From: Shimia biformata
GTDB taxonomy: Bacteria > Pseudomonadota > Alphaproteobacteria > Rhodobacterales > Rhodobacteraceae
Assembly: GCF_016888515.1 (NCBI RefSeq)
Contig: NZ_JAFEJK010000001.1
Span: 434,001 to 498,000 of the forward strand
DNA: 64,000 nucleotides
Direction: 5' to 3'
In this document: piece by piece, positions 51,771-60,462 of the stretch
Layout: every line of letters starts with the position of its first letter
How positions within the stretch are numbered: position 1 is the stretch's first letter
The notes under the pieces: model-generated
What the model saw: the letters and a program-made list of their open reading frames with translations, nothing else
Told to the model about the DNA's origin: nothing
Databases searched by the model: none
Translations under genes and position numbers: made by a program

Positions 51771-52264
51771 CGGGCGATATCGGTGATCAGCACGTCCCTG
51801 ACAATGTCACCGGCCACAGACCGGGCCGCTTCACGCAGAGACATGCGCAGCACATCAAGGTTGCTGGAGTTGGTGAATGCCCCACGAAATCCACCCATGT
51901 TTGCGTGATCGAACATTTCCTGCAGAAGGGCGTCGCGCAACTTGGGCTCGAGCGAAAAGACGGTTTCATTGCCGCCATATTCAACTTCGAGGCTGACCGA
52001 GAGCAGAATCAGCGCGCTGACCACTTCATCGGTTACGACGGGAACAACGAATTGGTTGTTCAACTTGACGAACTCATGGTGGGATCCGTCTTTGTTCTTG
52101 CCGTCGGAGTTCTTTTCCTTGGTGCCGTGCTTGTCACCAACGTCCCCGCAGGGATCGATTTGCACGAATTCGGCGTCTGCCGGTTTCTTCAGGACTATGC
52201 CGGCCCCGACTCCGGCGCCAGTGCCCAGAAGGGCCAGAACAACGGGAAGAACTTTTGCCAACAT
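51758..52264 (-). CDS. Second FliL-like protein
   Basis: 168 residues. An N-terminal helix (KVLPVVLALLGTGAGVGAGI), an Asp/Lys-rich spacer, and a FliL-type periplasmic domain (FVKLNNQFVVPVVTDEVVSA; LEPKLRDALLQEMFDHANMG). C-terminus ILITDIARQDT. Last gene of the flgB-flgH unit, ten bases after flgH. Distinct from the FliL at 42010-42495. In Rhodobacter the bitopic motor protein MotF is comparable in layout, but I cannot equate them. Confidence 0.78.
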   Translation of the reverse strand: MLAKVLPVVLALLGTGAGVGAGIVLKKPADAEFVQIDPCGDVGDKHGTKEKNSDGKNKDGSHHEFVKLNNQFVVPVVTDEVVSALILLSVSLEVEYGGNETVFSLEPKLRDALLQEMFDHANMGGFRGAFTNSSNLDVLRMSLREAARSVAGDIVRDVLITDIARQDT

Positions 52265-52273
52265 CTCAGCGCC

Positions 52274-52999
52274 TCAGAACGGCAGGACCATGTCCAGCGC
52301 CTGCTGGCCATAGCGCGGTTGCTGGACATCCGTGATCTGGCCGCGTCCACCGTAGGACACGCGCGCCGACGCGATCTTGTCATAGGTGATCTGGTTCTGG
52401 CGCGACACATCTTCGGGGCGGACAAAACCGGTGACAAGCAATTCGCGCATTTCGAAATTGACCCGCACTTCCTGACTGCCCTCGATCGACAGGATGCCAT
52501 TGGGCAAAACGTCGACAACGGTGGCGGCGATCCGCAGTGTCAGCTCTTCTTGCCGCCGCACCGCGCCGCTGCCGTTGCTTTTGCCCGATGAGTTCAGATC
52601 GATCGCCGGGTCAAGAGAACTGCCTTCGGGCATGTGTTGCCCAGCGACCTGAGGTATGCCAACCAGCGCGGGCACCGCCATCTTTTCCGAACCGGACCGT
52701 GATCGGTTGGTCTGGTTCGAGATCTTGGCCTCTTCGTCGATCTCGATCACCACGGTCAGGATGTCGCCGCGCTGCATCGCGCGACGATCCCCAAGAAGCG
52801 ACTGCCGGTTCTTGCTCCAGAGCGACGCCTTCTCACGCGCGACCGGGCGGTCCGATGCGAGCGGGATCGGCGGGTTCATCATCGCGTAGTGTTCGCTGTT
52901 GTTCATTGTCGGGGTGAAAGACGGCGGTTTGCCGAAGTGGTCTGCGCGACTGCAGGCGGTTGTCACAAGCAGAACGCAAAGCATGATCTTTTGTTGCAT
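52274..52999 (-). CDS. flgH: Flagellar L-ring lipoprotein
   Basis: 241 residues. Lipobox in LCVLLVTTACSRAD, then SLWSKNRQSLLGDRRAMQRG, DILTVVIEIDEEAKISNQTN and the C-terminal RPEDVSRQNQITYDKIASAR with VSYGGRGQITDVQQPRYGQQ. Forms the outer-membrane ring. ATG 52999 is chosen (TGAGG upstream); the frame opens at 53017 inside the end of flgA. Confidence 0.96.
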   Translation of the reverse strand: MQQKIMLCVLLVTTACSRADHFGKPPSFTPTMNNSEHYAMMNPPIPLASDRPVAREKASLWSKNRQSLLGDRRAMQRGDILTVVIEIDEEAKISNQTNRSRSGSEKMAVPALVGIPQVAGQHMPEGSSLDPAIDLNSSGKSNGSGAVRRQEELTLRIAATVVDVLPNGILSIEGSQEVRVNFEMRELLVTGFVRPEDVSRQNQITYDKIASARVSYGGRGQITDVQQPRYGQQALDMVLPF

Positions 53000-53006
53000 C
53001 GAAACC

Positions 53007-53420
53007 TCAGTTTTCAACGTGAATGGAGCCGTCCGCCTGCACCAATCCGGTCACGGTCGTCCGGCTGGACAGGTTCATGACGCGGACCCGCTCGCCAGCA
53101 CCGGCTCGCGCCAGTGATCGCCCCTCGGTTTGGATCGACAACCCGCCGCGGGCATAAATCAACGGCACGATCTGGTTGCGGACTACAAGTGCAGGCGGGC
53201 CAAGGTCACCGGGCAGGACGGGGCGGCCCGGGTAGATGGCGACGCGGGTTTCCAAACCGACCGCGAGTTCGGTCGCATTCAGGGTGCCGGGCACTGTCGC
53301 CGGGTCGAGCCGGACCATCGCCGGGGTGATGAGCGTGCCGGCACGGATGACGGTATTGGCGACCACGGTTTCGGCCAGCGCGGGCGCGACGCTCAGGATC
53401 AGGGCAACTATCCAGCGCAT
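53007..53420 (-). CDS. flgA: Flagellar P-ring assembly chaperone
   Basis: 137 residues. Signal peptide (WIVALILSVAPALAE) followed by the SAF-type domain: ANTVIRAGTLITPAMVRLDP, then NQIVPLIYARGGLSIQTEGR and VRVMNLSSRTTVTGLVQADG. Assists FlgI polymerisation in the periplasm. The ATG at 53420 overlaps the flgG stop by one base; a GTG one codon earlier is an alternative. Confidence 0.92.
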   Translation of the reverse strand: MRWIVALILSVAPALAETVVANTVIRAGTLITPAMVRLDPATVPGTLNATELAVGLETRVAIYPGRPVLPGDLGPPALVVRNQIVPLIYARGGLSIQTEGRSLARAGAGERVRVMNLSSRTTVTGLVQADGSIHVEN

Positions 53421-54205
53421 CACCGCACCTGCGCCGTTGTGCCAAGCATCTGGTCGGCGGCGGAAATCACTTTGGCGTTCAACTCGTAACCGCGCTGGGC
53501 TTCGATCAGATCGGTGATTTCACGCACCGCGTCTACGGACGAGTCTTCGAGATATCCCTGCCGCAACGCTCCAAGCCCGTCCTCGCCCGGTGTAGACAGA
53601 ACCGGCGGACCCGAAGCTTCGGTTTCCAGGAACAGGTTGCTGCCGGTGGCCTCAAGCCCCATTGCGTTGGTGAAGCTGGCCAGAGTGAACTGGCCCAGAA
53701 GCTCGGCTTCCGTGGCGTCGACGAAATGGGCATAGACCTCTCCTTGTGTGTTGATCGAGATGCTTCTTGCGTCGGGCGGTATGGTGATCTCGGGCGCGAT
53801 GCCATAGCCGTCCGAGGTTACGATCAACCCGTCTGGCCCACGCTTCAGCGCGCCGTCGCGGGTATAGGCCGACAGGCCCGACGGCAGGGTGACCTCGAAG
53901 AATCCAGCCCCCTCGATGGCAATGTCCAGGTCACCGCCGGTCTGGGTCAGCGATCCTTGGGTCAAGGTATAGGAAATCGCGGCGGGGCGGACGCCAAGGC
54001 CGACCTGAACGCCTGTTGGCAATACGCTGCCGTCTGCGGCCGAGATCGCGCCGGGGCGCTGAAGCTGTTGATAGTGCAGATCGGCAAATTCGGCGCGGCG
54101 GGCGTTGTAGCCCGTCGTCGACATATTGGCGAGGTTGTTCGAGATCGTATCAACCCGCATCTGCTGCGCGCTCATTCCGGTCGCGGCGATTTTGAGTGCT
54201 CGCAT
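53420..54205 (-). CDS. flgG: Flagellar distal rod protein
   Basis: 261 residues. N-terminal RALKIAATGMSAQQMRVDTI and SNNLANMSTTGYNARRAEFA; middle GDLDIAIEGAGFFEVTLPSG; C-terminal REITDLIEAQRGYELNAKVI with SAADQMLGTTAQVR. Forms the distal rod. Seven bases after flgF. Confidence 0.97.
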   Translation of the reverse strand: MRALKIAATGMSAQQMRVDTISNNLANMSTTGYNARRAEFADLHYQQLQRPGAISAADGSVLPTGVQVGLGVRPAAISYTLTQGSLTQTGGDLDIAIEGAGFFEVTLPSGLSAYTRDGALKRGPDGLIVTSDGYGIAPEITIPPDARSISINTQGEVYAHFVDATEAELLGQFTLASFTNAMGLEATGSNLFLETEASGPPVLSTPGEDGLGALRQGYLEDSSVDAVREITDLIEAQRGYELNAKVISAADQMLGTTAQVR

Positions 54206-54212
54206 GGTTACC

Positions 54213-54926
54213 TCATCTTGTCAGTGACTTGATCGCGTTGCGGATTCGGTCATCCTCTTTGTCGAGGAACCCCTGACCCATTTCATAGGCGCGCTGGACT
54301 TCGATCATGCGCGCCAGTTGCGATACCGTGTCGACATTCGAGTTTTCGACAAACCCCTGAAGGATGCGGGCGTCGAAAACCGGGACCAGCTCACCGTCGG
54401 CGGTGAACGCGGTGCCGCCTGCACGGGTCAGCGTCTCGGGGCGTTCGGGAAGGAACAGGCCGATCTGCGCGATAGGTTGGCCGTCCGAACTGATCGTGCC
54501 ATCGGTGCCCACGGCAAGATTGGTCGCATTCGGCGGCACAAAAATCGCTCCTCCGCCCGCATCGAGCACACGGAACCCTTCTGCGGTGACAAGGTCGCCA
54601 GCCGCGTTCGGGGAAAAACTGCCCGCGCGGGTCAGGCGGTCGCCCTCAGGCGTTTCGACGCGGAAAAAACCGGTACCTTCGATCGCGAAGTCAAATTGCC
54701 CGCCGGTCTGCTGCAGCGGCCCCTGCACATCCGAGATATGCCGCCCCCCAGCGGTGGCCATTGACAGCGACGGGCCGCCTTCGATCGCGCGGACATATTC
54801 AGAAAAGACCATCCCCTCCTGCCGGAACCCGGTGGTCGCGGCATTGGCGATATTGTTGGCGACAACGCTCATCTCGCGCATCAGCCCCGCCTGCCGGGTC
54901 AGGGTGGTATAGGTGGCGTTGTCCAT
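54213..54926 (-). CDS. flgF: Flagellar proximal rod protein FlgF
   Basis: 237 residues. Starts DNATYTTLTRQAGLMREMSV and VANNIANAATTGFRQEGMVF; central FDFAIEGTGFFRVETPEGDR; C-terminal DTVSQLARMIEVQRAYEMGQ then EDDRIRNAIKSLTR. The divergent N-terminus (not the FlgG type) and the order flgF-flgG support FlgF. One base after fliQ. Confidence 0.95.
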   Translation of the reverse strand: MDNATYTTLTRQAGLMREMSVVANNIANAATTGFRQEGMVFSEYVRAIEGGPSLSMATAGGRHISDVQGPLQQTGGQFDFAIEGTGFFRVETPEGDRLTRAGSFSPNAAGDLVTAEGFRVLDAGGGAIFVPPNATNLAVGTDGTISSDGQPIAQIGLFLPERPETLTRAGGTAFTADGELVPVFDARILQGFVENSNVDTVSQLARMIEVQRAYEMGQGFLDKEDDRIRNAIKSLTR

Positions 54927-54927
54927 C

Positions 54928-55194
54928 TCAGATGCCCACGATCAAGGGAATGATGCGGCCGTGGAAGAAACCGACAAGCGTTTGAGTCATGAAGCTCATC
55001 GACATCCAGAACACAACCACGATGGCCAGCAGTTTCGGCACGAAAGTCAGGGTCATTTCCTGGATTGATGTCAGCGCCTGGAACAGACCAACTGCGACGC
55101 CGGCAACCAGGGCTACCGTCAAGACCGGGATCGAGATCACTACGGCGACCCAAAGCCCCTGTTGCAGCGTGTCAAAAAAGATCGATTCATCCAT
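54928..55194 (-). CDS. fliQ: Flagellar type III export protein FliQ
   Basis: 88 residues with two membrane helices: LWVAVVISIPVLTVALVAGV and KLLAIVVVFWMSMSFM, linked by the conserved GLFQALTSIQEMTLTFVPK. Starts on the last base of the fliE stop. Confidence 0.96.
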   Translation of the reverse strand: MDESIFFDTLQQGLWVAVVISIPVLTVALVAGVAVGLFQALTSIQEMTLTFVPKLLAIVVVFWMSMSFMTQTLVGFFHGRIIPLIVGI

Positions 55195-55481
55195 CAGACC
55201 GGCATCCTCAGGATTTCCTGATAAGCCTCGACCACCTTGTTGCGCACCGCAACGGCGGTTTCGACGGCAAGTTCGGTCTGGGCCAATGCCTGAACCAGAC
55301 TGTGCGGATCGGCCCCGCCAGTCATCGACTGCATTGCGATGTTTTCGCCTTCACGCAGCGTGTCGGCAAAGCTTTTGGCCGCCTGGTGCAGACCACCCGT
55401 TTCCGGGCTTTCCGGTTTCGGGGCCGTGGCAGGGCGTGACGCGGCATAACCCTGGGCGGCGATGTTGTTGGCAATATCCAT
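55194..55481 (-). CDS. fliE: Flagellar hook-basal body complex protein FliE
   Basis: 95 residues, the MS-ring to rod adaptor. Signature SFADTLREGENIAMQSMTGG and SLVQALAQTELAVETAVAVR, then NKVVEAYQEILRMPV. Between flgC and fliQ in the usual order. Confidence 0.95.
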   Translation of the reverse strand: MDIANNIAAQGYAASRPATAPKPESPETGGLHQAAKSFADTLREGENIAMQSMTGGADPHSLVQALAQTELAVETAVAVRNKVVEAYQEILRMPV

Positions 55482-55492
55482 TATCCCCTCCT

Positions 55493-55879
55493 TCAGCGGC
55501 GCAACAGGTCCATCAACGCCGACGACATCTGCCGGGTTTGATCGAACATTTTGAGATTTGCCTCATAGCTGCGTTGGGCTTCGCGGGCGTCGGCGATCTC
55601 GATCACGAGATCCACGTTTGATCCCATGTAGTGACCACTGGAATCGGCAAGGGGATGTGCGGGGTCATAGATTTTCTCGAGCGCCCCGCGCCCCAGCTCG
55701 ACAGGTCCGGTTTTGACCATGCCATCGGGTCCGCCAAATGCCTGTTCAAAGCTGACGGTCTTGCGCCGGTATCCCGGCGTATCGGCATTTGCGATGTTTT
55801 CGGATAGGAAGCGCAGGCGTTCTGCCTGCGCCCGTAGCCCGCTTGAACTGACGGTAAGGGCGTTTGAGAAATCGCTCAT
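55493..55879 (-). CDS. flgC: Flagellar proximal rod protein FlgC
   Basis: 128 residues. N-terminal SGLRAQAERLRFLSENIANA with DTPGYRRKTVSFEQAF; C-terminal GSNVDLVIEIADAREAQRSY then EANLKMFDQTRQMSSALMDL. Three bases after flgB. Complete and of normal length. Confidence 0.96.
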   Translation of the reverse strand: MSDFSNALTVSSSGLRAQAERLRFLSENIANADTPGYRRKTVSFEQAFGGPDGMVKTGPVELGRGALEKIYDPAHPLADSSGHYMGSNVDLVIEIADAREAQRSYEANLKMFDQTRQMSSALMDLLRR

Positions 55880-55882
55880 ACC

Positions 55883-56269
55883 TTACCCCCTTCCCACGAC
55901 GCTGCGCAGAATGGTCAGCGAGGATTTATAGACCGCTAGTGCCCGTTCATGCTGACGCTGGGTGTTCACCGCTTTCACCATCTCTTCCTCGATCGAGACA
56001 GCATTGCCGTTTGGGTTTTCCGGGGTGGCGGCGTTCTGTGGTGACAGCTCATGCATGCCTAAACCGCCCGACAGATGCCCGGTGCGGGTAGCGCGCATGG
56101 ACGTGCCATCGCCTGCGGCATCCAGTGCCGTCTTGAAATCGGCAATGTCGCGGGCGACGTAACCGGGTGTGTCGGCATTGGCCATGTTGGTGGCGATGAC
56201 GGCCTGACGTGTTGCGGCGTGGCTGGCCATTGCCGAAGAAATCTTGAATACTTCAAGCGATTGGAACAT
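55883..56269 (-). CDS. flgB: Flagellar proximal rod protein FlgB
   Basis: 128 residues, first gene of the flgB-flgC-fliE-fliQ-flgF-flgG-flgA-flgH unit. Marks: SSAMASHAATRQAVIATNMA with NADTPGYVARDIADFKTAL, and EEEMVKAVNTQRQHERALAV near the end. GGGAGAAG lies upstream of the ATG. The 91-base gap to the sugar transferase gene has an AT-rich stretch but no box as clear as those of other units. Confidence 0.95.
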   Translation of the reverse strand: MFQSLEVFKISSAMASHAATRQAVIATNMANADTPGYVARDIADFKTALDAAGDGTSMRATRTGHLSGGLGMHELSPQNAATPENPNGNAVSIEEEMVKAVNTQRQHERALAVYKSSLTILRSVVGRG

Positions 56270-56360
56270 CGGGGCTTCTCCCTCGATTGGATGAAGCGAC
56301 CCTAGGCGTGATTCCTTTAAAAATGGTTTCTGTTTTGTTCCTTCTGTGCGCGGTTTTCGT

Positions 56361-56960
56361 TTACCGAAGGAAAACCTTGGCGAAGGTGCGCCAGATCAGC
56401 AGAAGATCATAACAGACCGACTGGTTGCGCTGATAGATCAGGTCCAACTGCGCCTTGCGCGGGATACAGCGCTGGCGATAGACGCGGTCGGTCTCTTCGA
56501 CAGTGGTGCAAGCGGACAGCAGCCATTCCTCATGGCGGTGAAAGACAAGGGTCGCAAGTCCCGTGATCCCCGGTGTCGATTGCAGGACTTGGGCATAAAG
56601 GTCGGGGTAATCCTCGACGTAAACCCGTAGGGGCGGGCGTGGGCCGACAAAACTGATGTCGCCGCGGATGACGTTCCAGATCTGTGGCAGCTCATCAAGT
56701 CGAAGCTTTCTGAGAATGCGCCCGGATCGGGTGATGCGCCGCGCCTTGTCCCCGCCCGAGACACCGCGGTCAGCAATGTCGGGTGTCATCGTTCGGAACT
56801 TCCACAAGTGAAAGGGCCGGCCGGGTGCCTGCATCCGTTCTGCCACGTAAAACACAGGGGCTCCGTCAAGGATCAGCACAAGGCCCGCGATCAGCAGGAT
56901 GACAGGCACCAGGAATAGACCCATGATCAGCGCCAGCATCAGATCGATCAGACGTTTCAT
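56361..56960 (-). CDS. Initiating sugar transferase (WcaJ/WbaP-type phosphoglycosyltransferase)
   Basis: 199 residues. A membrane-associated N-terminal hairpin (LMLALIMGLFLVPVILLIAG) and the catalytic domain of small monotopic phosphoglycosyltransferases: YVAERMQAPGRPFHLWKFRT, RKLRLDELPQIWNVIRGDIS, FVGPRPPLRVYVEDY and the Asp-Glu pair in LDELPQ. It would move a sugar phosphate to undecaprenyl phosphate, starting a glycan. Its ATG overlaps the epimerase gene. Located inside the flagellar cluster, between flgB and fliI. Confidence 0.9.
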   Translation of the reverse strand: MKRLIDLMLALIMGLFLVPVILLIAGLVLILDGAPVFYVAERMQAPGRPFHLWKFRTMTPDIADRGVSGGDKARRITRSGRILRKLRLDELPQIWNVIRGDISFVGPRPPLRVYVEDYPDLYAQVLQSTPGITGLATLVFHRHEEWLLSACTTVEETDRVYRQRCIPRKAQLDLIYQRNQSVCYDLLLIWRTFAKVFLR

Positions 56961-57850
56961 ATCGCGTTCCCTCTGGTGACATCCTGCCAGTCCTGCACAA
57001 TTGTTGCGGCGTCTGACGTGCCTTTGGGCAGGGTGATATGCCGTTGCAACAGGTGGGTGTCCAGCGCCACCCGTTCCGGCAAACCGTCGGGGGCGTCCCT
57101 ACGCTGAATCCTCATTCCCGCAGCAACAACAAGATCCAGCATGTCGACCGCGTCGTCGCCCCCGACATTCAGAACGGGTGGCAACGGCATGGGCGCGCGG
57201 ATCAGGCTGGCCAATATGTCGGCCAGGGCTTTGGGGCCAAGATAGCTTCGGAGCGGCCCATTTCCGCCGGGAAAAACATCCAGTGCGATCAGCGATCGAA
57301 GCCCTGGTCCAAGAAGCTGATCCGCCCCGGCAACATTGCCGATCCGCAGGCATGTGGTGCGTGCAAACGGGTGGGCTGCGGCGACCTGTTCCATATGCAA
57401 CTTCGAAAGGCCATAGGGTGCTGCGGGCTGCGTGGCACCGGTTTCGGCATGGCCATCTAGTCCTGCTGAGGCGACGCCATAGACCGCAGCGGATGACGTC
57501 AGAAAGACGCGCGCCGGTTTCGCAATCATTGCCGCATCCAGCACTGCCTGGGCGATCCTGGAATTGTCGGCGAATCGGGCTTCCGCGACCCCAAGTCCCG
57601 GAGTGACCCCGGCAAGGACCAGAACGCAATCGCTTCCGGTCATGGCTTTGATCAACCCGTCCGGGTCGGCCATGAAATCCAGCGCAATGCACTGTGTGCT
57701 ATCGCCTTGCACCGGGTTCCGGCATTGCCAGACCGGGTCAAGTTGGAACCGCGCGCCAGTACCCCAGACGAGCCGCAGCAGGCGACCGATGCGGCCGTTC
57801 GCGCCCAGGATCAGGACGCGGGGAATGGAAGCTGCCAAAGTTTCGCCCAT
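56957..57850 (-). CDS. NAD-dependent epimerase/dehydratase-like SDR protein
   Basis: 297 residues: NAD site RVLILGANGRIGRLLRLVWG, LVLAGVTPGLGVAEARFADN, catalytic Ser/Tyr/Lys set in LTSSAAVYGVAS and AAPYGLSKLHMEQVAA, and CLRIGNVAGADQLL. Probably makes or modifies the nucleotide sugar used by the adjacent sugar transferase, with which it overlaps by four bases. Divergent from fliI. Confidence 0.85.
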   Translation of the reverse strand: MGETLAASIPRVLILGANGRIGRLLRLVWGTGARFQLDPVWQCRNPVQGDSTQCIALDFMADPDGLIKAMTGSDCVLVLAGVTPGLGVAEARFADNSRIAQAVLDAAMIAKPARVFLTSSAAVYGVASAGLDGHAETGATQPAAPYGLSKLHMEQVAAAHPFARTTCLRIGNVAGADQLLGPGLRSLIALDVFPGGNGPLRSYLGPKALADILASLIRAPMPLPPVLNVGGDDAVDMLDLVVAAGMRIQRRDAPDGLPERVALDTHLLQRHITLPKGTSDAATIVQDWQDVTRGNAI

Positions 57851-57880
57851 GCCTCTTGATCCGGGTTTGACCGGGTTGCG

Positions 57881-57896
57881 TCAACCACCTGTTAAC
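57881..57896 (+). promoter_or_regulatory. CtrA-like box upstream of fliI
   Basis: TCAA, 7 bases, TTAAC, 39 bases before the preferred fliI GTG. The right half is perfect and the left has one mismatch. The site would fall inside the gene if the upstream ATG (57849) were used. Confidence 0.45.
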
Positions 57897-57935
57897 GTCG
57901 TTTTGCCAGGCTTACCGAAAAAGCCGGTGAGTCCC

Positions 57936-59261
57936 GTGTCGCAAGCAACCGAAACCTCGTTCAGCACTGCCCTGCGCGGTATTTCCCCTGTTCGGGACAT
58001 GGGGCGCGTCTGCGCGGTCGAGGGAAACCTTGTGCGCGCGGAAGGATTGGCCACCGTGGCGGCCGTGGGCGACAGGATGCAAATCCGCAAGCGTGACGGA
58101 CGCATGGTGACCGGCGAAGCAGTGCAGTTGCGCGATCCCGAGGTTGCGATTTTGCCGGATTCCGGCCTTGAGGGGCTTGCCATCGGGGACCGGGTCGAAT
58201 TGTTTGCACCGCCTGATATCGTTCCAAGCGATGGCTGGTTGGGTCGTGTGATCGACCCTGACGCGGTACCACTGGACGGGCGCCCGCTATTGCCCGGTTC
58301 CGTTCCGCCCATGTCGCGGACTGATGCACCGCCCGCAATGTCCCGCAAGCCACTTGGCGCTCGCTTGGAAACCGGCTTGTTCGCCATTGATACACTTTTG
58401 CCCATTGTGCGCGGGCAGCGGGTAGGGCTTTTCGCTGGATCGGGTGTGGGCAAGACAAGGCTTTTGGCGGATCTTGCAACAGGCATTGAGTGCGACGTGG
58501 TGGTCATCGCGCTGATCGGTGAGCGCGGGCGGGAACTGAGGGAATTTGTCGAACAGACGCTTGGCGTGAACGGCATGAAGCGGGCAATAGTCGTCGCCGC
58601 GACCTCGGATCAATCCCCTCTTGTGAGGCGGCGGTGTGCCGCCACCGCGATGCGGATCGCAGAGCATTTTCGAGATGCGGGTCGACACGTTCTGTTCCTG
58701 GCGGATTCGATCACACGGCTGGCGGAATCGCATCGTGAAGTGGCGCTCGCGGCAGGTGAGCTTCCGGCGTTGCGGGGACACCCGCCTTCGGTCGCGCACC
58801 GTATTGCCGCGCTTTGTGAAAGGGCGGGGCCGGGGGTCGAAGGTTGCGGTGACATAACTGCCGTTTTTACTGTTCTTGTCGCGGGCTCGAACCTGGAAGA
58901 ACCAGTGGCCGATATCCTGCGCGGCGTCTTGGATGGGCACATCGTTCTCAGCCGCGACATCGCCGAACGCGGCCGTTTTCCGGCCATCGACATCTCAAGG
59001 TCGGTCTCGCGCAGCTTGCCCGGCTGCGCCGATGATCGCGAGAATGCACTGATTTCTCAGGTGCGGCGCCTGCTTGGGGCACATGATGCCTCGGCGGCCA
59101 TGATCAGGGCTGGGTTGTATGCGGCGGGCAATGATCCCGTCCTGGACCAGGCCATGCGCGCGTGGGACGATCTGGATACGTTTTTTCAGGAGAAGGGTGA
59201 AATAGGCCGTGCTTTTGACCGTCTTGATCTGATCCTACGAAAATCCGCCGCTTCCAAATAG
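57936..59261 (+). CDS. fliI: Flagellum-specific ATPase FliI
   Basis: 441 residues from GTG 57936. F1-beta-like ATPase of the export apparatus: Walker A GLFAGSGVGKTRLLADLATG (GSGVGKT at 158-164), LIGERGRELREFVEQTLG, Walker B HVLFLADSITRLAESHREVA, and the FliI-type VFTVLVAGSNLEEPVADILR. The frame is open back to 57564; an ATG at 57849 is possible, but it collides with the divergent epimerase start and the CtrA-like box. No strong ribosome site is visible, so the exact start is uncertain. fliH and the FliJ-like gene are elsewhere. Confidence 0.95.
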   Translation: MSQATETSFSTALRGISPVRDMGRVCAVEGNLVRAEGLATVAAVGDRMQIRKRDGRMVTGEAVQLRDPEVAILPDSGLEGLAIGDRVELFAPPDIVPSDGWLGRVIDPDAVPLDGRPLLPGSVPPMSRTDAPPAMSRKPLGARLETGLFAIDTLLPIVRGQRVGLFAGSGVGKTRLLADLATGIECDVVVIALIGERGRELREFVEQTLGVNGMKRAIVVAATSDQSPLVRRRCAATAMRIAEHFRDAGRHVLFLADSITRLAESHREVALAAGELPALRGHPPSVAHRIAALCERAGPGVEGCGDITAVFTVLVAGSNLEEPVADILRGVLDGHIVLSRDIAERGRFPAIDISRSVSRSLPGCADDRENALISQVRRLLGAHDASAAMIRAGLYAAGNDPVLDQAMRAWDDLDTFFQEKGEIGRAFDRLDLILRKSAASK

Positions 59262-59272
59262 TGACGGTGCCC

Positions 59273-60058
59273 TTAATGCTGCAGCAGGGTCAGTGAAATC
59301 TGCATCGGGCTCATTGCGCCATCATCCGCGATCTGCGTCATGGTAAGAAATCTTTGGACAAGCTTTTTGATTCCGTCCGCGCTGGCAAGATCCGCGACCT
59401 CGCCAGCCCCCAGAATCTTGTCCGATTTCTCGCGGAACACGGTCAGTTGCCGATCGATATCCAGCTTGCCGAATGAACCCGGCAGCCCCAACGCGGTTTC
59501 CATGACCTTGCGCAGGGGGGGCGAGCCCATGAGGGTGAACCACTTGGCATCTGCGCTGGTGTCGGCGCGCGCAATCTCTTCAATCTCGCGCTCGGCATTC
59601 AACGCCAGTCGCATGGCTTCATCCACATCACCAACAGCGGTTTCGAAATTTTGACGTTCGAACCGCGCGATGATGTCGTCCGCGAAACCGGAACGCGCGG
59701 TCTGGGGGATTGCAAAAGGTCCGAACCCGAAAGCGTCGGAAATTGCGCGGTATCGCTTGTCGGTCAAGCGGTTTGCCAGCGCCTCCGGCCCAGCGGTCCC
59801 GTCCGTTAGAATCCGCTCAACAAATGCTTTGCTGTTGATGTCATCGGCAAGACCAAAAGCCCCAAGCGCGACTGTCAACAGGCGTCGGTCCGCAACGAGG
59901 TCGCGGGCGGATGTGATCGACCCGATTTTGTTTCTAAAATAGGTGGTATCGCGCTGCAGAACCGGGTCGGCCGACATGGTTTGCATTTGTCGCGGCATTG
60001 TGCGTTTCAGCAATCCGAAAGCCGCCATGCCGGATCCTATGATGACCGGCTGGAACAT
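59273..60058 (-). CDS. DUF1217 flagellar-cluster protein
   Basis: 261 residues of a family I know as DUF1217, found in alphaproteobacterial flagellar clusters. Characteristic parts: RDTTYFRNKIGSITSARDLV, LLTVALGAFGLADDINSKAF and YRAISDAFGFGPFAIPQT, plus FVERILTDGTAGPEALANRL. Mostly helical, no signal peptide, no known enzyme motif. Its ATG overlaps the flbT stop by one base, so it belongs to the flagellin-flaF-flbT unit. Function unknown. Confidence 0.8.
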   Translation of the reverse strand: MFQPVIIGSGMAAFGLLKRTMPRQMQTMSADPVLQRDTTYFRNKIGSITSARDLVADRRLLTVALGAFGLADDINSKAFVERILTDGTAGPEALANRLTDKRYRAISDAFGFGPFAIPQTARSGFADDIIARFERQNFETAVGDVDEAMRLALNAEREIEEIARADTSADAKWFTLMGSPPLRKVMETALGLPGSFGKLDIDRQLTVFREKSDKILGAGEVADLASADGIKKLVQRFLTMTQIADDGAMSPMQISLTLLQH

Positions 60059-60462
60059 CAGTGGCTGCGCGCCGCAAGAAGCCGGTCTTCCCGCGGTATC
60101 AATGTCCGGACCGCCTTCAATCCGCGATAATGCGCACCCTCCAGCACCGCGTCGGTTGCGATGGCAAGTTGCTTGCGGCTGTCGCTGTCAGTCAGGATAC
60201 GGCTAAGCTCCTCGATCCGACGCAAGAGTTGAAGCCGGCACTCTCCCGCGTCGCTGTCTCCCGACAGGACGAGCTGCATAGCATAGGCCAGTCGGCGCAC
60301 CGGCGTGTTGGCCTGTTCAGGATGGATCGCGTCGCGAAGGCGCAGGATATTGGCTTCGGGCGTGACCACCGACAGCCGGCTGCGCCGATCCCCGTTTTCG
60401 ATCACAGCCCCGTTGATCAGCAGACGTTCCCGCGGGCCAAGTTTCAGAACAAGGCCGCTCAT
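60058..60462 (-). CDS. flbT: Flagellin synthesis repressor FlbT
   Basis: 134 residues: GLVLKLGPRERLLINGAVIE with NGDRRSRLSVVTPEANILRL, then PVRRLAYAMQLVLSGDSDAG and LLRRIEELSRILTDSDSRKQ. In Caulobacter FlbT binds the flagellin mRNA leader and limits its translation and stability until the hook is built. Overlaps flaF and the DUF1217 gene. The likely RNA target is the leader hairpin at 62145-62161. Confidence 0.94.
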   Translation of the reverse strand: MSGLVLKLGPRERLLINGAVIENGDRRSRLSVVTPEANILRLRDAIHPEQANTPVRRLAYAMQLVLSGDSDAGECRLQLLRRIEELSRILTDSDSRKQLAIATDAVLEGAHYRGLKAVRTLIPREDRLLAARSH

